Part shown: positions 34,475-41,475 of the stretch, in pieces
Layout: each line of letters starts with the position of its first letter
How positions within the stretch are numbered: position 1 is the first letter of the stretch
Source of the DNA: Sphingomonas panacis
Lineage (GTDB): Bacteria > Pseudomonadota > Alphaproteobacteria > Sphingomonadales > Sphingomonadaceae
Length of the DNA: 64,000 nucleotides
Assembly: GCF_001717955.1 (NCBI RefSeq)
Contig: NZ_CP014168.1
Span: forward strand, 2,389,501-2,453,500
Direction: 5' to 3'
Notes under the pieces: generated by a model
What the model was told of the DNA's origin: nothing
What the model saw: the letters and a program-made list of their open reading frames with translations, nothing else
Database searches by the model: none
Translations under genes and position numbers: made by a program

Positions 34475-34594
34475 TCAGTCGTAGAAGCCGACCATCAGCG
34501 ATTCCTGCTTGGCGCCGATCGGGGTGCCTTTGGTCTCGCGGCGTGCGGAGCCGAGTGCGACCAGCTTGGGCGCGGATTTTTGGTCTTTCGTCAT
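34475..34594 (-). CDS. lasso peptide precursor (39 residues, core GTPIGAKQESLMVGFYD)
   Basis: ATG at 34594 with an AAGG ribosome site encodes a 22-residue leader and a 17-residue core. The leader carries the proteobacterial pattern P-x-L-x-x-L-G-x-x-R-x-x-T-x before the cut (PKLVALGSARRETK), with the conserved Thr at the penultimate position (Thr21). The core begins with Gly and has Glu at position 9 (GTPIGAKQE), giving a 9-residue Gly1-Glu9 macrolactam. The tail SLMVGFYD has bulky Phe15/Tyr16, and possibly Met12, as steric plugs. It is too short for routine gene callers. It does not match any lasso core I can recall. The gene sits between the GntR regulator and a hairpin leading into B and C. 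Confidence 0.9.
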   Translation of the reverse strand: MTKDQKSAPKLVALGSARRETKGTPIGAKQESLMVGFYD

Positions 34595-34684
34595 GATAGA
34601 GCCTTTCCTTGCTTGCGTTTTTTTCCCACCGCGAATCGACGGTGGCGAAGACGATTGCGCGCCCGCGCCGCTGGTTATCCAAGC

Positions 34685-34699
34685 TATATCTGGGATATA
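34685..34699. promoter_or_regulatory. palindrome TATATC-TGG-GATATA upstream of the precursor
   Basis: Six-base arms with a 3-base centre lie 8 bases past the gntR stop and about 90 bases before the precursor ATG. A similar TATAT-N5-ATATA site occurs at 37053-37069. It is a candidate operator for the adjacent GntR regulator or part of the precursor promoter. Confidence 0.4.
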
Positions 34700-34706
34700 T
34701 TCACGC

Positions 34707-35297
34707 TCACGCCGTCCCTCGGCCGAACATCAGCGCGATCTCGGCGGCGGCCGCGATGCGTTGTTCGTGGAAGGCGCGGATCTGATCGTGCGCCTGGTCG
34801 AGGTTGTGCTCGAGGAGTACCCGCTGGAGCGTGATCGCTGCCGATGCGGCATCCCCGAACAGCGCGGTATCGCAGCGTCGCACGAGTTTCAGGCGGTCGT
34901 CGAGGTAGCGATGGAGGTCGGATACGATCGCCTCTCCGCCCGCGTCGACGATCCTGCGGAACACCGCCCAGATGTCGGCCGACTCTGCGCCGGGCGTGAT
35001 CCGCAGATCGCCGCGCAGCGCCCGGTTCAAGCATATCAGGTGCAGGCTGTAGAGTTCGGTGATGTCGCGCGCGTCGAGCCGCGCCAGATAATAGCCTTCC
35101 GAGCGATGCTCGGTCACCACGTCGCGCCCGACCAGACGGGACAGGATCTCGCGCAGCGGCGTCACGCTGACATGAAGCTGGCTCGCCAGATCCTTGAGGC
35201 CGATGCGGTCGCCGGGGCGATAGCGGCCATCGCCAAGCTGGTCCGACACCAGTGCATAAAGATCGTCGAAACGTGCGCGCTCCACCCGGTTCGGCAT
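34707..35297 (-). CDS. GntR-family transcriptional regulator of the lasso locus
   Basis: This 196-residue protein has an N-terminal GntR winged helix (DDLYALVSDQLGDGRYRPGDRIGLKDLASQLHVSVTPLREILSRLVGRDVVTEHRSEGYYLARL, residues 9-75). A helical FCD-like effector domain follows (ITELYSLHLICLNRAL...IVSDLHRYLDDRLKL). The effector domain is shorter than the usual 150 residues and its metal-binding His residues are not obvious. The GAAGGAG site supports the start at 35297. It lies directly upstream of the precursor on the same strand. GntR genes accompany several sphingomonad lasso loci, so a role in controlling the precursor is likely but unproven. Confidence 0.88.
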   Translation of the reverse strand: MPNRVERARFDDLYALVSDQLGDGRYRPGDRIGLKDLASQLHVSVTPLREILSRLVGRDVVTEHRSEGYYLARLDARDITELYSLHLICLNRALRGDLRITPGAESADIWAVFRRIVDAGGEAIVSDLHRYLDDRLKLVRRCDTALFGDAASAAITLQRVLLEHNLDQAHDQIRAFHEQRIAAAAEIALMFGRGTA

Positions 35298-35620
35298 CGC
35301 AAAGGCTCCTTCGCGGGCGATCCTTGTTGGGCGGTTTGCCACCTGTCGATGCACCGCGCCGGAATTGGTGCCCAGGAACACGTCCGCGCTGATCGCTTGC
35401 GCGGTAGCTGCGGGAAGACGGCGGTCGAACCGCAATCTTTCGGCGGTCTTATCGCGAATCCGATCGGCTCGCCGCACCGGACTGGCGCGGCACTGGTGAC
35501 GGTGCCGAAACGGTTTGGTGACAGGCCATGGCGGATTGTGTCTATAATCCCGGCGCTTGCCATCCGTTTTGGCGCGACGAGGGCGAGCGCTCGTGTGATT
35601 TGGCGCCCGAGGTTGCTGGC

Positions 35621-36151
35621 ATGAAGCATTCCTCCATCGAGGTCGACGCCGACGTGCGCATCCTCACGCAATCGTTGCGCGCGATCCGCAAGAAGCGCGG
35701 CATGACGGCAAGCGACATTGCGGCCGCGCTGGAAATGCCGCTGCGCACCTATCAGGAGTTCGAATCCGGCCGCGGGCCGCTGACCCACAAGCGGCTCTTC
35801 GCCTTCGCGGAAGCGACCGATTGCGATCCCTTCGCGCTGCTGCTCGGCGCGATCTTCGGGCAGGCCGACCTCGCGATCGACTGCGCGGATACGAAATTCT
35901 GCATGATTATGATGATGTATTTCGAGGATTTCGCCCGCGACCGTGGCGGCGACATCGCCTATCTCGATCCACCCAACCTCGCCGGCGGGTTTGATCGCTT
36001 GTTCAAGGATTTTGGCGCCCTGCTCGACGACCGCGAGCGGTTCTTGCAAAACTGGCTGGCCAACCGAACCGGTTCGATCGCGCTGAGCGCTCTTCGTCAG
36101 CGCATGGTCAACCGCCGCGACCGGAAGGCGGGAGAGCCGCGCAAGGAGTAG
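35621..36151 (+). CDS. XRE-type helix-turn-helix protein
   Basis: This 176-residue protein has an N-terminal HTH (LTQSLRAIRKKRGMTASDIAAALEMPLRTYQEFESGRGPLTHKRLFAFAEATDCDPFALLLG, about residues 12-72). An uncharacterised helical C-terminal domain with a Met-rich stretch (CMIMMMYFEDFARDRGGD) follows. The regulatory target is unknown. ATG 35621 is chosen because the upstream in-frame extension to 35528 is Cys/Trp-rich and unlike an XRE N terminus. It is divergent from gntR and convergent with a DUF2285 pseudogene. Confidence 0.85.
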   Translation: MKHSSIEVDADVRILTQSLRAIRKKRGMTASDIAAALEMPLRTYQEFESGRGPLTHKRLFAFAEATDCDPFALLLGAIFGQADLAIDCADTKFCMIMMMYFEDFARDRGGDIAYLDPPNLAGGFDRLFKDFGALLDDRERFLQNWLANRTGSIALSALRQRMVNRRDRKAGEPRKE

Positions 36152-36156
36152 TCACC

Positions 36157-36194
36157 CGCGATCCGCCACAATGGGCGCGATCCGCCACAATGGG
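36157..36194. repeat. perfect tandem duplication of a 19-bp unit
   Basis: The unit CGCGATCCGCCACAATGGG occurs twice head to tail (36157-36175 and 36176-36194). It fills the gap between two convergent genes. It could be a slippage product or a pair of binding sites. Confidence 0.8.
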
Positions 36195-36198
36195 TATG

Positions 36199-37000
36199 TC
36201 AACGCCGCACCAGATCGAGATAGCCACCGGCTACGAGTTCGCGCGCCTGGCCAACCAGGCGGTGCGTGCGGGTGCGCAGATAATCCGAACCGCCGGACCA
36301 GTCCCGGCTGACGAGCGCCGTGCCGAACAGGTGTTCGGCGACCGAACGATGACGTGACGTTAGCGCGAGCGCGTCAAGCACGCGTAGAATATCTGACCAC
36401 CGCCGCGCTTTCGCATTCGTCGGAAACAGGGCTACGGGCATGCGGCGGCTTCGCAAGAACGCCGCGAACCGGCGCAGGGCAAGCAACCGGATCTCCAAGC
36501 GGTCGGTGCCGCTCAGTTGATACGCCAGCCTGACCGGGCCGTCGAGGAGCGTGCCATGCGCGACGCTAAGCCGGATCGAATGCGGGCCTATTCCCAGCAG
36601 TACGTGTTCACCTCCCGAGGGTAGCAACAAATGTGTAATCGGACCCGGCGCCGCAGAAAGGTCGAACCCATCTCTGTCGCCGCGCATAGTCGGGACGGCA
36701 TCGACGACTACAACCAGCGGATCGCGGTGTGGCTGCCAGAAGACCCGGGCGCGGTCGGCCGGGCGGCCAGGGTCCTCCGCGAAACAGCAATCCCCATTGC
36801 GGATCGGGCAGGGAGGCGGAGAGGAATTCGATTCGCTGTGAACCTTGCTCGACGCGGTTCACTGCGGCTTCGCCGGCATCAATCTGATAATCGGCGCGGC
36901 GGCGCAGAATCTCCCATGCGATGCTGCCAGCGTCCCATAGACTATCAGGTGATGGCGTACCGCGGACGACAAGTGGCGGAATCGGGCGATGTGCTGCCAT
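36199..37000 (-). pseudogene. DUF2285-domain (transposase/regulator-like) protein with one frameshift
   Basis: ATG at 37000 opens a frame with the N-terminal signature of DUF6499/DUF2285 proteins (LWDAGSIAWEILRRRADYQID...PDPQWGLLF). After about 36775 the reading continues in another frame as REDPGRPADRARVFWQPHRDPLVVVVDAVP, then LLLPSGGEHVLLGIGPHSIRLSVAHG and the DUF2285 C-terminal block to 36199. One extra G in the GAG of the R-E-D codons (CGCGGAGGAC) explains the break. The full product would be about 266 residues. These proteins travel with conjugative elements, so this marks an element remnant beside the lasso locus. Confidence 0.75.
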
Positions 37001-37361
37001 GACGCGCTCCTGCTGTAACGCAGCAAGTCAGGCATTTTTGGCGCCATATGTCATATATTCCGGATATATCTGAGGTATAGGAGGCTTGATTTGCGGCGAT
37101 GCGCAACAACGGTGTCTTTCGCCCGCTGGATTGATGAACCAACTGTTCGCAAATCTTGCGTGCAACGTGCGGTTGCAGCGAAGGTGCTTCTGGTTGTTTG
37201 GTTGCGGCGCCTTATTGGAATAATAAGATAGGCTGGGCGGTCGCGTACAAAGCACCGCCTTTACTCCGGTTAGCGGCGAGGTGCCCGTGACATTACGTGC
37301 CTCGAATTGCGCCGTCCCCACGTCGAGGTCCATACGCTGGTGAGGAACTCATCCGCTCCAA
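37001..37361. other. AT-rich gap between mobile remnant and polysaccharide locus
   Basis: These 361 bases hold no convincing gene. The palindrome at 37053-37069 (ATATAT-TCCGG-ATATAT) lies 53 nt upstream of the DUF2285 start and resembles the one at 34685. A small inverted repeat, CTTATT-GGAAT-AATAAG, lies at 37211-37227. Confidence 0.5.
37053..37069. promoter_or_regulatory. palindrome ATATAT-N5-ATATAT
   Basis: ATATAT, spacer TCCGG, ATATAT. The shape matches the site at 34685-34699 near the lasso precursor (TATAT-CTGGG-ATATA). It could be a shared operator or simply two AT-rich promoters. Confidence 0.35.
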
Positions 37362-38015
37362 TCAACGCATGTTTTCCGCGTGTACAGACTGCGCTTCGTC
37401 CACCGAATCATACTGCGTCATCACGCCGTGGGACAAAACGCACCCGCTATTGCAATGCTCCCGGACGTATTGCGCATCATGCGACACGATGATGTAGCTG
37501 CGATCCGCGCGTCTGACGAAGAGTTCGTCATGGCATCGCTGTTGAAATCGAGCATCCCCAACCGCGACGACTTCATCGATAAGATAACAATCGAAATCAA
37601 CCATCATAGACAACGCAAAGGCAAGCCGCGCGCGCATGCCCGACGAATAGGTTTTCAGCGGTTCGCGGAGATAATGTCCAAGTTGAGAAAAATCTTGGAC
37701 GAAATCAATAACTTCATCGAAGTTTTTTTCGTAAATTCGGCAAATGAACCGCATATTGTCGAAGCCGGTCATCGACCCCTGGAAGGCTCCCGAAAAAGCG
37801 AGCGGCCACGAAATTCGGGTCGTCCTCGTGATCTGCCCCGAGGAGGGCCGTTCGATGCCGCTAATCAGCCGGATAAGGGTCGATTTCCCCGAACCGTTTC
37901 CTCCTAGGATGCAGATTTTTTCGCCGTCGTCGACCTTGAGGTTGATGTTCTTCAGGATATGCGCTTGGCCCGTGCGCGTGGCGTAATATTTCTCGATATT
38001 GCTTAACTGAATCAT
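37362..38015 (-). CDS. polysaccharide ABC exporter, ATP-binding subunit (KpsT/CtrD-like)
   Basis: This 217-residue ATPase drives export of a lipid-linked capsule-type polysaccharide across the inner membrane. Walker A is GGNGSGKST (about residues 37-45), the signature motif is YSSGMRARLAF and Walker B is CYLIDEVVAVGD, with the switch His in YIIVSHD. The length matches group 2 capsule KpsT (about 220) rather than the longer Wzt with a carbohydrate-binding C domain, so no terminal-sugar recognition is expected here. Its start overlaps the permease stop (ATGA, 38012-38015). Confidence 0.93.
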   Translation of the reverse strand: MIQLSNIEKYYATRTGQAHILKNINLKVDDGEKICILGGNGSGKSTLIRLISGIERPSSGQITRTTRISWPLAFSGAFQGSMTGFDNMRFICRIYEKNFDEVIDFVQDFSQLGHYLREPLKTYSSGMRARLAFALSMMVDFDCYLIDEVVAVGDARFQQRCHDELFVRRADRSYIIVSHDAQYVREHCNSGCVLSHGVMTQYDSVDEAQSVHAENMR

Positions 38016-38812
38016 TCCGGAATAAACTCTCGGCTTACCTGCCGCTCCAGCGCGAGACCCAGCAAGGTCAGAACCAGATTGCAGGCTATCAGATACTGGG
38101 CGTCGTAATGGGGCGTGAATTTGCTGCCAAAATATGCAGCCCGCACCATCTCCGTGCAGTGAACCATCGGGATCCACAGGATAAATTTCTGGAACGCTTC
38201 CGGCGTCGATTCGACCAGGAACGCCGCGCCTGACAGCGGGAACAGCAGATATGCCGCAGGGTGCCAGAGTTTCTCAACCATCTCGGAGCGTTCTGCGAGC
38301 GTTCCCAGCAGAATTGCCAGTGCCATACCGAACCAGGCGGTCAACAGCCATGCCTGCGCCAGCGATAGGATGTCTTCGGGTGGCGGCATCCATTCAATCG
38401 CCCAAAACAGCAGCGACAGGATTGTGAAAGACATGGTCGCACCCGCCGCTTCCAAGCAGGTTCTGGACAGAAAAATGTCCATGACCCGCACGTTGCGATG
38501 ATACATCAGCGATGAGTTCGGCAGTATCGAGCCGACGCACCGCATCGGCATATTGCGCCAAAGCAAGACGGTGGAATATCCGGTCAGCGCGAAAGCGGTG
38601 ATCGGTAACGACGATGAGCGGTGCAAGCCTGAGAAGCTCCACAGCGCCGTCACGCCTAGCGTGAATAACATGGGCTCGACGAACAGCCACAGAAACCCGA
38701 TATTGTGGCGACCGTAGCGAGTCATCACCTCGCGCATCATCAGCGCCCAGATGACCCGCAATTGAATCTCGGCGGATCGGGCCAGCGATCGCGGCGGCAG
38801 TGCTTGCGACAT
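38012..38812 (-). CDS. polysaccharide ABC exporter, permease (KpsM/CtrC-like)
   Basis: This 266-residue ABC-2-type permease has about six membrane segments (for example FLWLFVEPMLFTLGVTALWSF, ATMSFTILSLLFWAIEW, AWLLTAWFGMALAILLGTLA, LWHPAAYLLFPLSGAAFLV and YLIACNLVLTLLGLALE). The N-terminal cytoplasmic helix MREVMTRYGRHNIGFLW is the family signature. It pairs with the ATPase gene that overlaps its end by 4 bases. The KpsE-like gene ends 4 bases before its start, so the three form one operon. Confidence 0.92.
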   Translation of the reverse strand: MSQALPPRSLARSAEIQLRVIWALMMREVMTRYGRHNIGFLWLFVEPMLFTLGVTALWSFSGLHRSSSLPITAFALTGYSTVLLWRNMPMRCVGSILPNSSLMYHRNVRVMDIFLSRTCLEAAGATMSFTILSLLFWAIEWMPPPEDILSLAQAWLLTAWFGMALAILLGTLAERSEMVEKLWHPAAYLLFPLSGAAFLVESTPEAFQKFILWIPMVHCTEMVRAAYFGSKFTPHYDAQYLIACNLVLTLLGLALERQVSREFIPE

Positions 38813-38816
38813 GACT

Positions 38817-39926
38817 TTAGTCCTGATGTTCGCGGATGCCGGACAAGAGCATCGACAGGATTCCATACGCGATCAAGCCAAGCACGAAAGTGCCCAAGAT
38901 ACCCCGCAGTCGTCGCGGCTCGAGCGCGTTGTCCGGCTGGCTTGGTTCGACAATCCGTTCGATATAGCTTTGCTTACGCCGCGCTTCGTTGAGCGCCTCG
39001 TCAAGCGACCCCATTGCCGAGGCGAGCTGCTTGTCGGCAATCTGGCTTTCAAGGAACAGGCGTTGATATTGCGCGGTCTGGCTAGCGAGCGACCGACGCC
39101 CGCCCGCGACCAAGCTGAGCTGTTCTCTAATGGCGCGCTCGAGCGTGGCTCGCTTGACTTCCAGCGACTGAACTTGCGGGTTTTGCGGCGCCATGCTGCG
39201 CAACTGATCGAGTTCGGTCGTGGCCGTGATCAGTTCGTCTTGCAGTTTGGAGATCATCTGCGTCTGGACGGTGGCCTGCTTTTCGGGATCGACAATGCCC
39301 GATCTGTCGCGGAAGCTAGACAAGGCGATGGCTGCGCTGGAGGCGCTGCGCTTCGCGTCGTCCACTTCGGTCCTGGCAAAGCGTATCAGATCCTGGCGAC
39401 CGCGAACGTTGAGTCGGTTAACCGTCGCTTCTGCCATTTCCAGCAACTGCTCGTTGATGCGCTTCGCGTCGGCTCCGGAGAAAGCGCGTACCTTAAGTGT
39501 CGCGATCGAGGAGGTGGAATCGTGGTCGATATGGACATGATCCCCATAGAAACGATAAAGCTCCTCAAAGCTTCCGCCGCTCCCTGTGGGATTGAACCGG
39601 TCGAACATCGAAATGTAGGGCCGCTCGTACGCCTGCTGATATAGATTAGCTCGGTTCAGTATGCGCAGCGCATCTCGAGACTCCACAAACGTCTCCGCCG
39701 CATAGCTCTCTTCGCTCGAATTGGAGAAGCCGGCCGTCTTCAGAATGATGCCCAGCCCCGAGGAGGCGGGCTTGTCCGGGCTTCGAACGACGAATTTCGA
39801 CTCAGATATATAGACATCTGACGCGATAAATCCGAAGTAAATGATCGCCAGGACTGTAGGGGCTAAAACAATTAGTATGAAGGTCCGGCTAAGTCCCATT
39901 GCTCGGTCTCGGATGTTCGCAAGCAT
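38817..39926 (-). CDS. polysaccharide export inner-membrane/periplasmic protein (KpsE/BexC-like)
   Basis: This 369-residue polysaccharide co-polymerase-type protein has membrane segments at the N terminus (TFILIVLAPTVLAIIYFGFIA, about 15-35) and near the C terminus (ILGTFVLGLIAYGILSMLL). Between them lies a long periplasmic region with coiled coil (about 195-310: VDDAKRSASSAAIALSSFRD...SLEVKRATLERAIREQLSLV). KpsE homologues link the ABC exporter to the outer-membrane channel. It is the first gene of the minus-strand export operon and is divergent from the outer-membrane exporter gene at 40186. Confidence 0.92.
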   Translation of the reverse strand: MLANIRDRAMGLSRTFILIVLAPTVLAIIYFGFIASDVYISESKFVVRSPDKPASSGLGIILKTAGFSNSSEESYAAETFVESRDALRILNRANLYQQAYERPYISMFDRFNPTGSGGSFEELYRFYGDHVHIDHDSTSSIATLKVRAFSGADAKRINEQLLEMAEATVNRLNVRGRQDLIRFARTEVDDAKRSASSAAIALSSFRDRSGIVDPEKQATVQTQMISKLQDELITATTELDQLRSMAPQNPQVQSLEVKRATLERAIREQLSLVAGGRRSLASQTAQYQRLFLESQIADKQLASAMGSLDEALNEARRKQSYIERIVEPSQPDNALEPRRLRGILGTFVLGLIAYGILSMLLSGIREHQD

Positions 39927-40185
39927 TAATCATCATCTTTCAAGGTGCAGAACGGGTGGCCGACGCCATTTTCCGCAAGGTCGATTGGTCGAAATTCGCA
40001 GAATTTGCAAACGGAAAGGCTCATCGGCCCGTCTCGGCGGAGGGCGGTGGGACGCGCGCGTCGTCGCTGGCCGCGGCCCAGCGTGGCGTAAGGTCCGAAA
40101 ATACGGCGTTTTGCAGTTGCGCCTTGTTTCATGGCCGCGAAAATCGTAAACCCCGCCTGCGGAAGCGCCGGGCGCAAGGAATTTC
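39927..40185. promoter_or_regulatory. divergent promoter region of the two export operons
   Basis: These 259 bases separate the minus-strand kpsE-M-T-like operon from the plus-strand kpsD-like gene and must hold both promoters. I could not place -35/-10 boxes with confidence. AAGGAA precedes the ATG at 40186 as ribosome site. Confidence 0.5.
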
Positions 40186-41343
40186 ATGAAAATCAGTATC
40201 TTAGGTGCGGTTATGCTGAGCTCCGCTTTGACGGGCTGTACATCTCTCGGCGCGTCGGGGCCGACCTCCAAAGCTATCGCGCATGCCAGTGATGCTGCGA
40301 ATGCCAATATCAAGATCATCGATTTGACGGACGCCACGGCCCGCAAGGTCGTTGCGGCAGGCCAAGGGCGGCGCTTGTCCGACCTCGTCGGAAGCGGCCG
40401 GTCTTTTGGCAGCGTGATCGGGCCGGGTGATACGCTCGACGTTTCGATCTGGGAAGCGCCGCCTGCGGCGCTCTTTGGAACGGTATCTGCTGATCCGCGG
40501 CTGGGGTCGTCGCTTTCGACCGCGCGTACGTCGTCTATTCCGGAGCAGATCGTTGATGACGGTGGGCGGATATCGATTCCGTTCGCGGGTTCGCTTAATG
40601 TCCTCGGGCGCACCGCCGCTCAGGTTGAGCAGGATATCATCGGGCGTTTGCGCGGTAAGGCCCATCAGCCGCAGGCGATCGTTCGCATAGTGCGCAACGC
40701 ATCGGCCAATGTGACCGTTGTCGGGGAGGTTGCGGGATCGACGCGCATGCCATTAACCTCGAAAGGGGAGCGTTTGTTGGACGCATTGGCGAGTGCGGGT
40801 GGCGTCCGGCAGCCGGTCGGAAAGATGACCATCCAGGTGACCCGCGGCGACGTCGTGACGGCCATGCCGATGGATCAGATCATCCGCGATCCCGCGCAGA
40901 ATATCCGCCTGCAACCCAACGATGTCGTCACGGCGCTGTTTCAGCCATATAGTTTTACGGCGCTGGGGGCGCTGGCAAACAGTTCTGAAATCAACTTCGA
41001 AGGCACCGGACTGACGTTGGCGCAGGCGCTGGGCCGGATCGGCGGTTTGCGCGATGACCGCGCAAACGTCCGCGGCATCTTCATTTTCCGGCTTGAGGAT
41101 CCGGCGGCGGTCCTTGATCCGAGCGAACCCGCGCCGAGGACGACTCCGGACGGCAAGGTGCCGGTGATCTATCGTCTCGATCTCAGCAATCCGGCGAGCT
41201 TCTTTGTCGCGCAGGGATTTCCGATCCGCAATCACGACGTGATCTACGTATCCAACGCTCCGCTGTCCGACGTTCAGAAATTCATCAATCTCATATCGCC
41301 TGTCACGTTCTCGATCCTCGGGTTGACGAACGCAGTCCGGTGA
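40186..41343 (+). CDS. outer-membrane polysaccharide export lipoprotein (Wza/KpsD/BexD family)
   Basis: This 385-residue protein has a lipoprotein signal with lipobox LTGC (Cys18). The Poly_export domain follows (VIGPGDTLDVSIWEAPPAALFG...DDGGRISIPFAGSLNVLGRTAAQVEQDI), then SLBB-type repeats (NVTVVGEVAGSTRMPLTSKGERLLDALASAGGV; FTALGALANSSEINFEGTGLTLAQALGRIGGL). It ends in a hydrophobic helix region (FINLISPVTFSILGLTNAV) that would form the outer-membrane pore. It is the channel partner of the KpsE-like protein and the ABC exporter encoded divergently next to it. Confidence 0.93.
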   Translation: MKISILGAVMLSSALTGCTSLGASGPTSKAIAHASDAANANIKIIDLTDATARKVVAAGQGRRLSDLVGSGRSFGSVIGPGDTLDVSIWEAPPAALFGTVSADPRLGSSLSTARTSSIPEQIVDDGGRISIPFAGSLNVLGRTAAQVEQDIIGRLRGKAHQPQAIVRIVRNASANVTVVGEVAGSTRMPLTSKGERLLDALASAGGVRQPVGKMTIQVTRGDVVTAMPMDQIIRDPAQNIRLQPNDVVTALFQPYSFTALGALANSSEINFEGTGLTLAQALGRIGGLRDDRANVRGIFIFRLEDPAAVLDPSEPAPRTTPDGKVPVIYRLDLSNPASFFVAQGFPIRNHDVIYVSNAPLSDVQKFINLISPVTFSILGLTNAVR

Positions 41344-41475
41344 CGGTGATCGATCCGGGATATCGCGCTTGCAGGCTAAGCCGGCGCGTGGTGCGATAGA
41401 CCATGTGGCACAGCGCGTTCGCCGAGCCATTTCTGGCATCCTGGCCGGGTCGCCCTTGTCCGTCATGCGGTATGT

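Noticed and set aside
33759..34682. N-terminal extension of the lasso C protein frame up to 34682
   Set aside because: The extension runs antisense-like through the B and precursor genes in another frame, is Arg/Pro-rich, and the ATGA overlap at 33755-33758 gives a natural start.
37211..37227. CTTATT-GGAAT-AATAAG as terminator of the kpsE-M-T-like operon
   Set aside because: The stem is only six weak A/T-rich pairs and no T-run follows in the minus direction.
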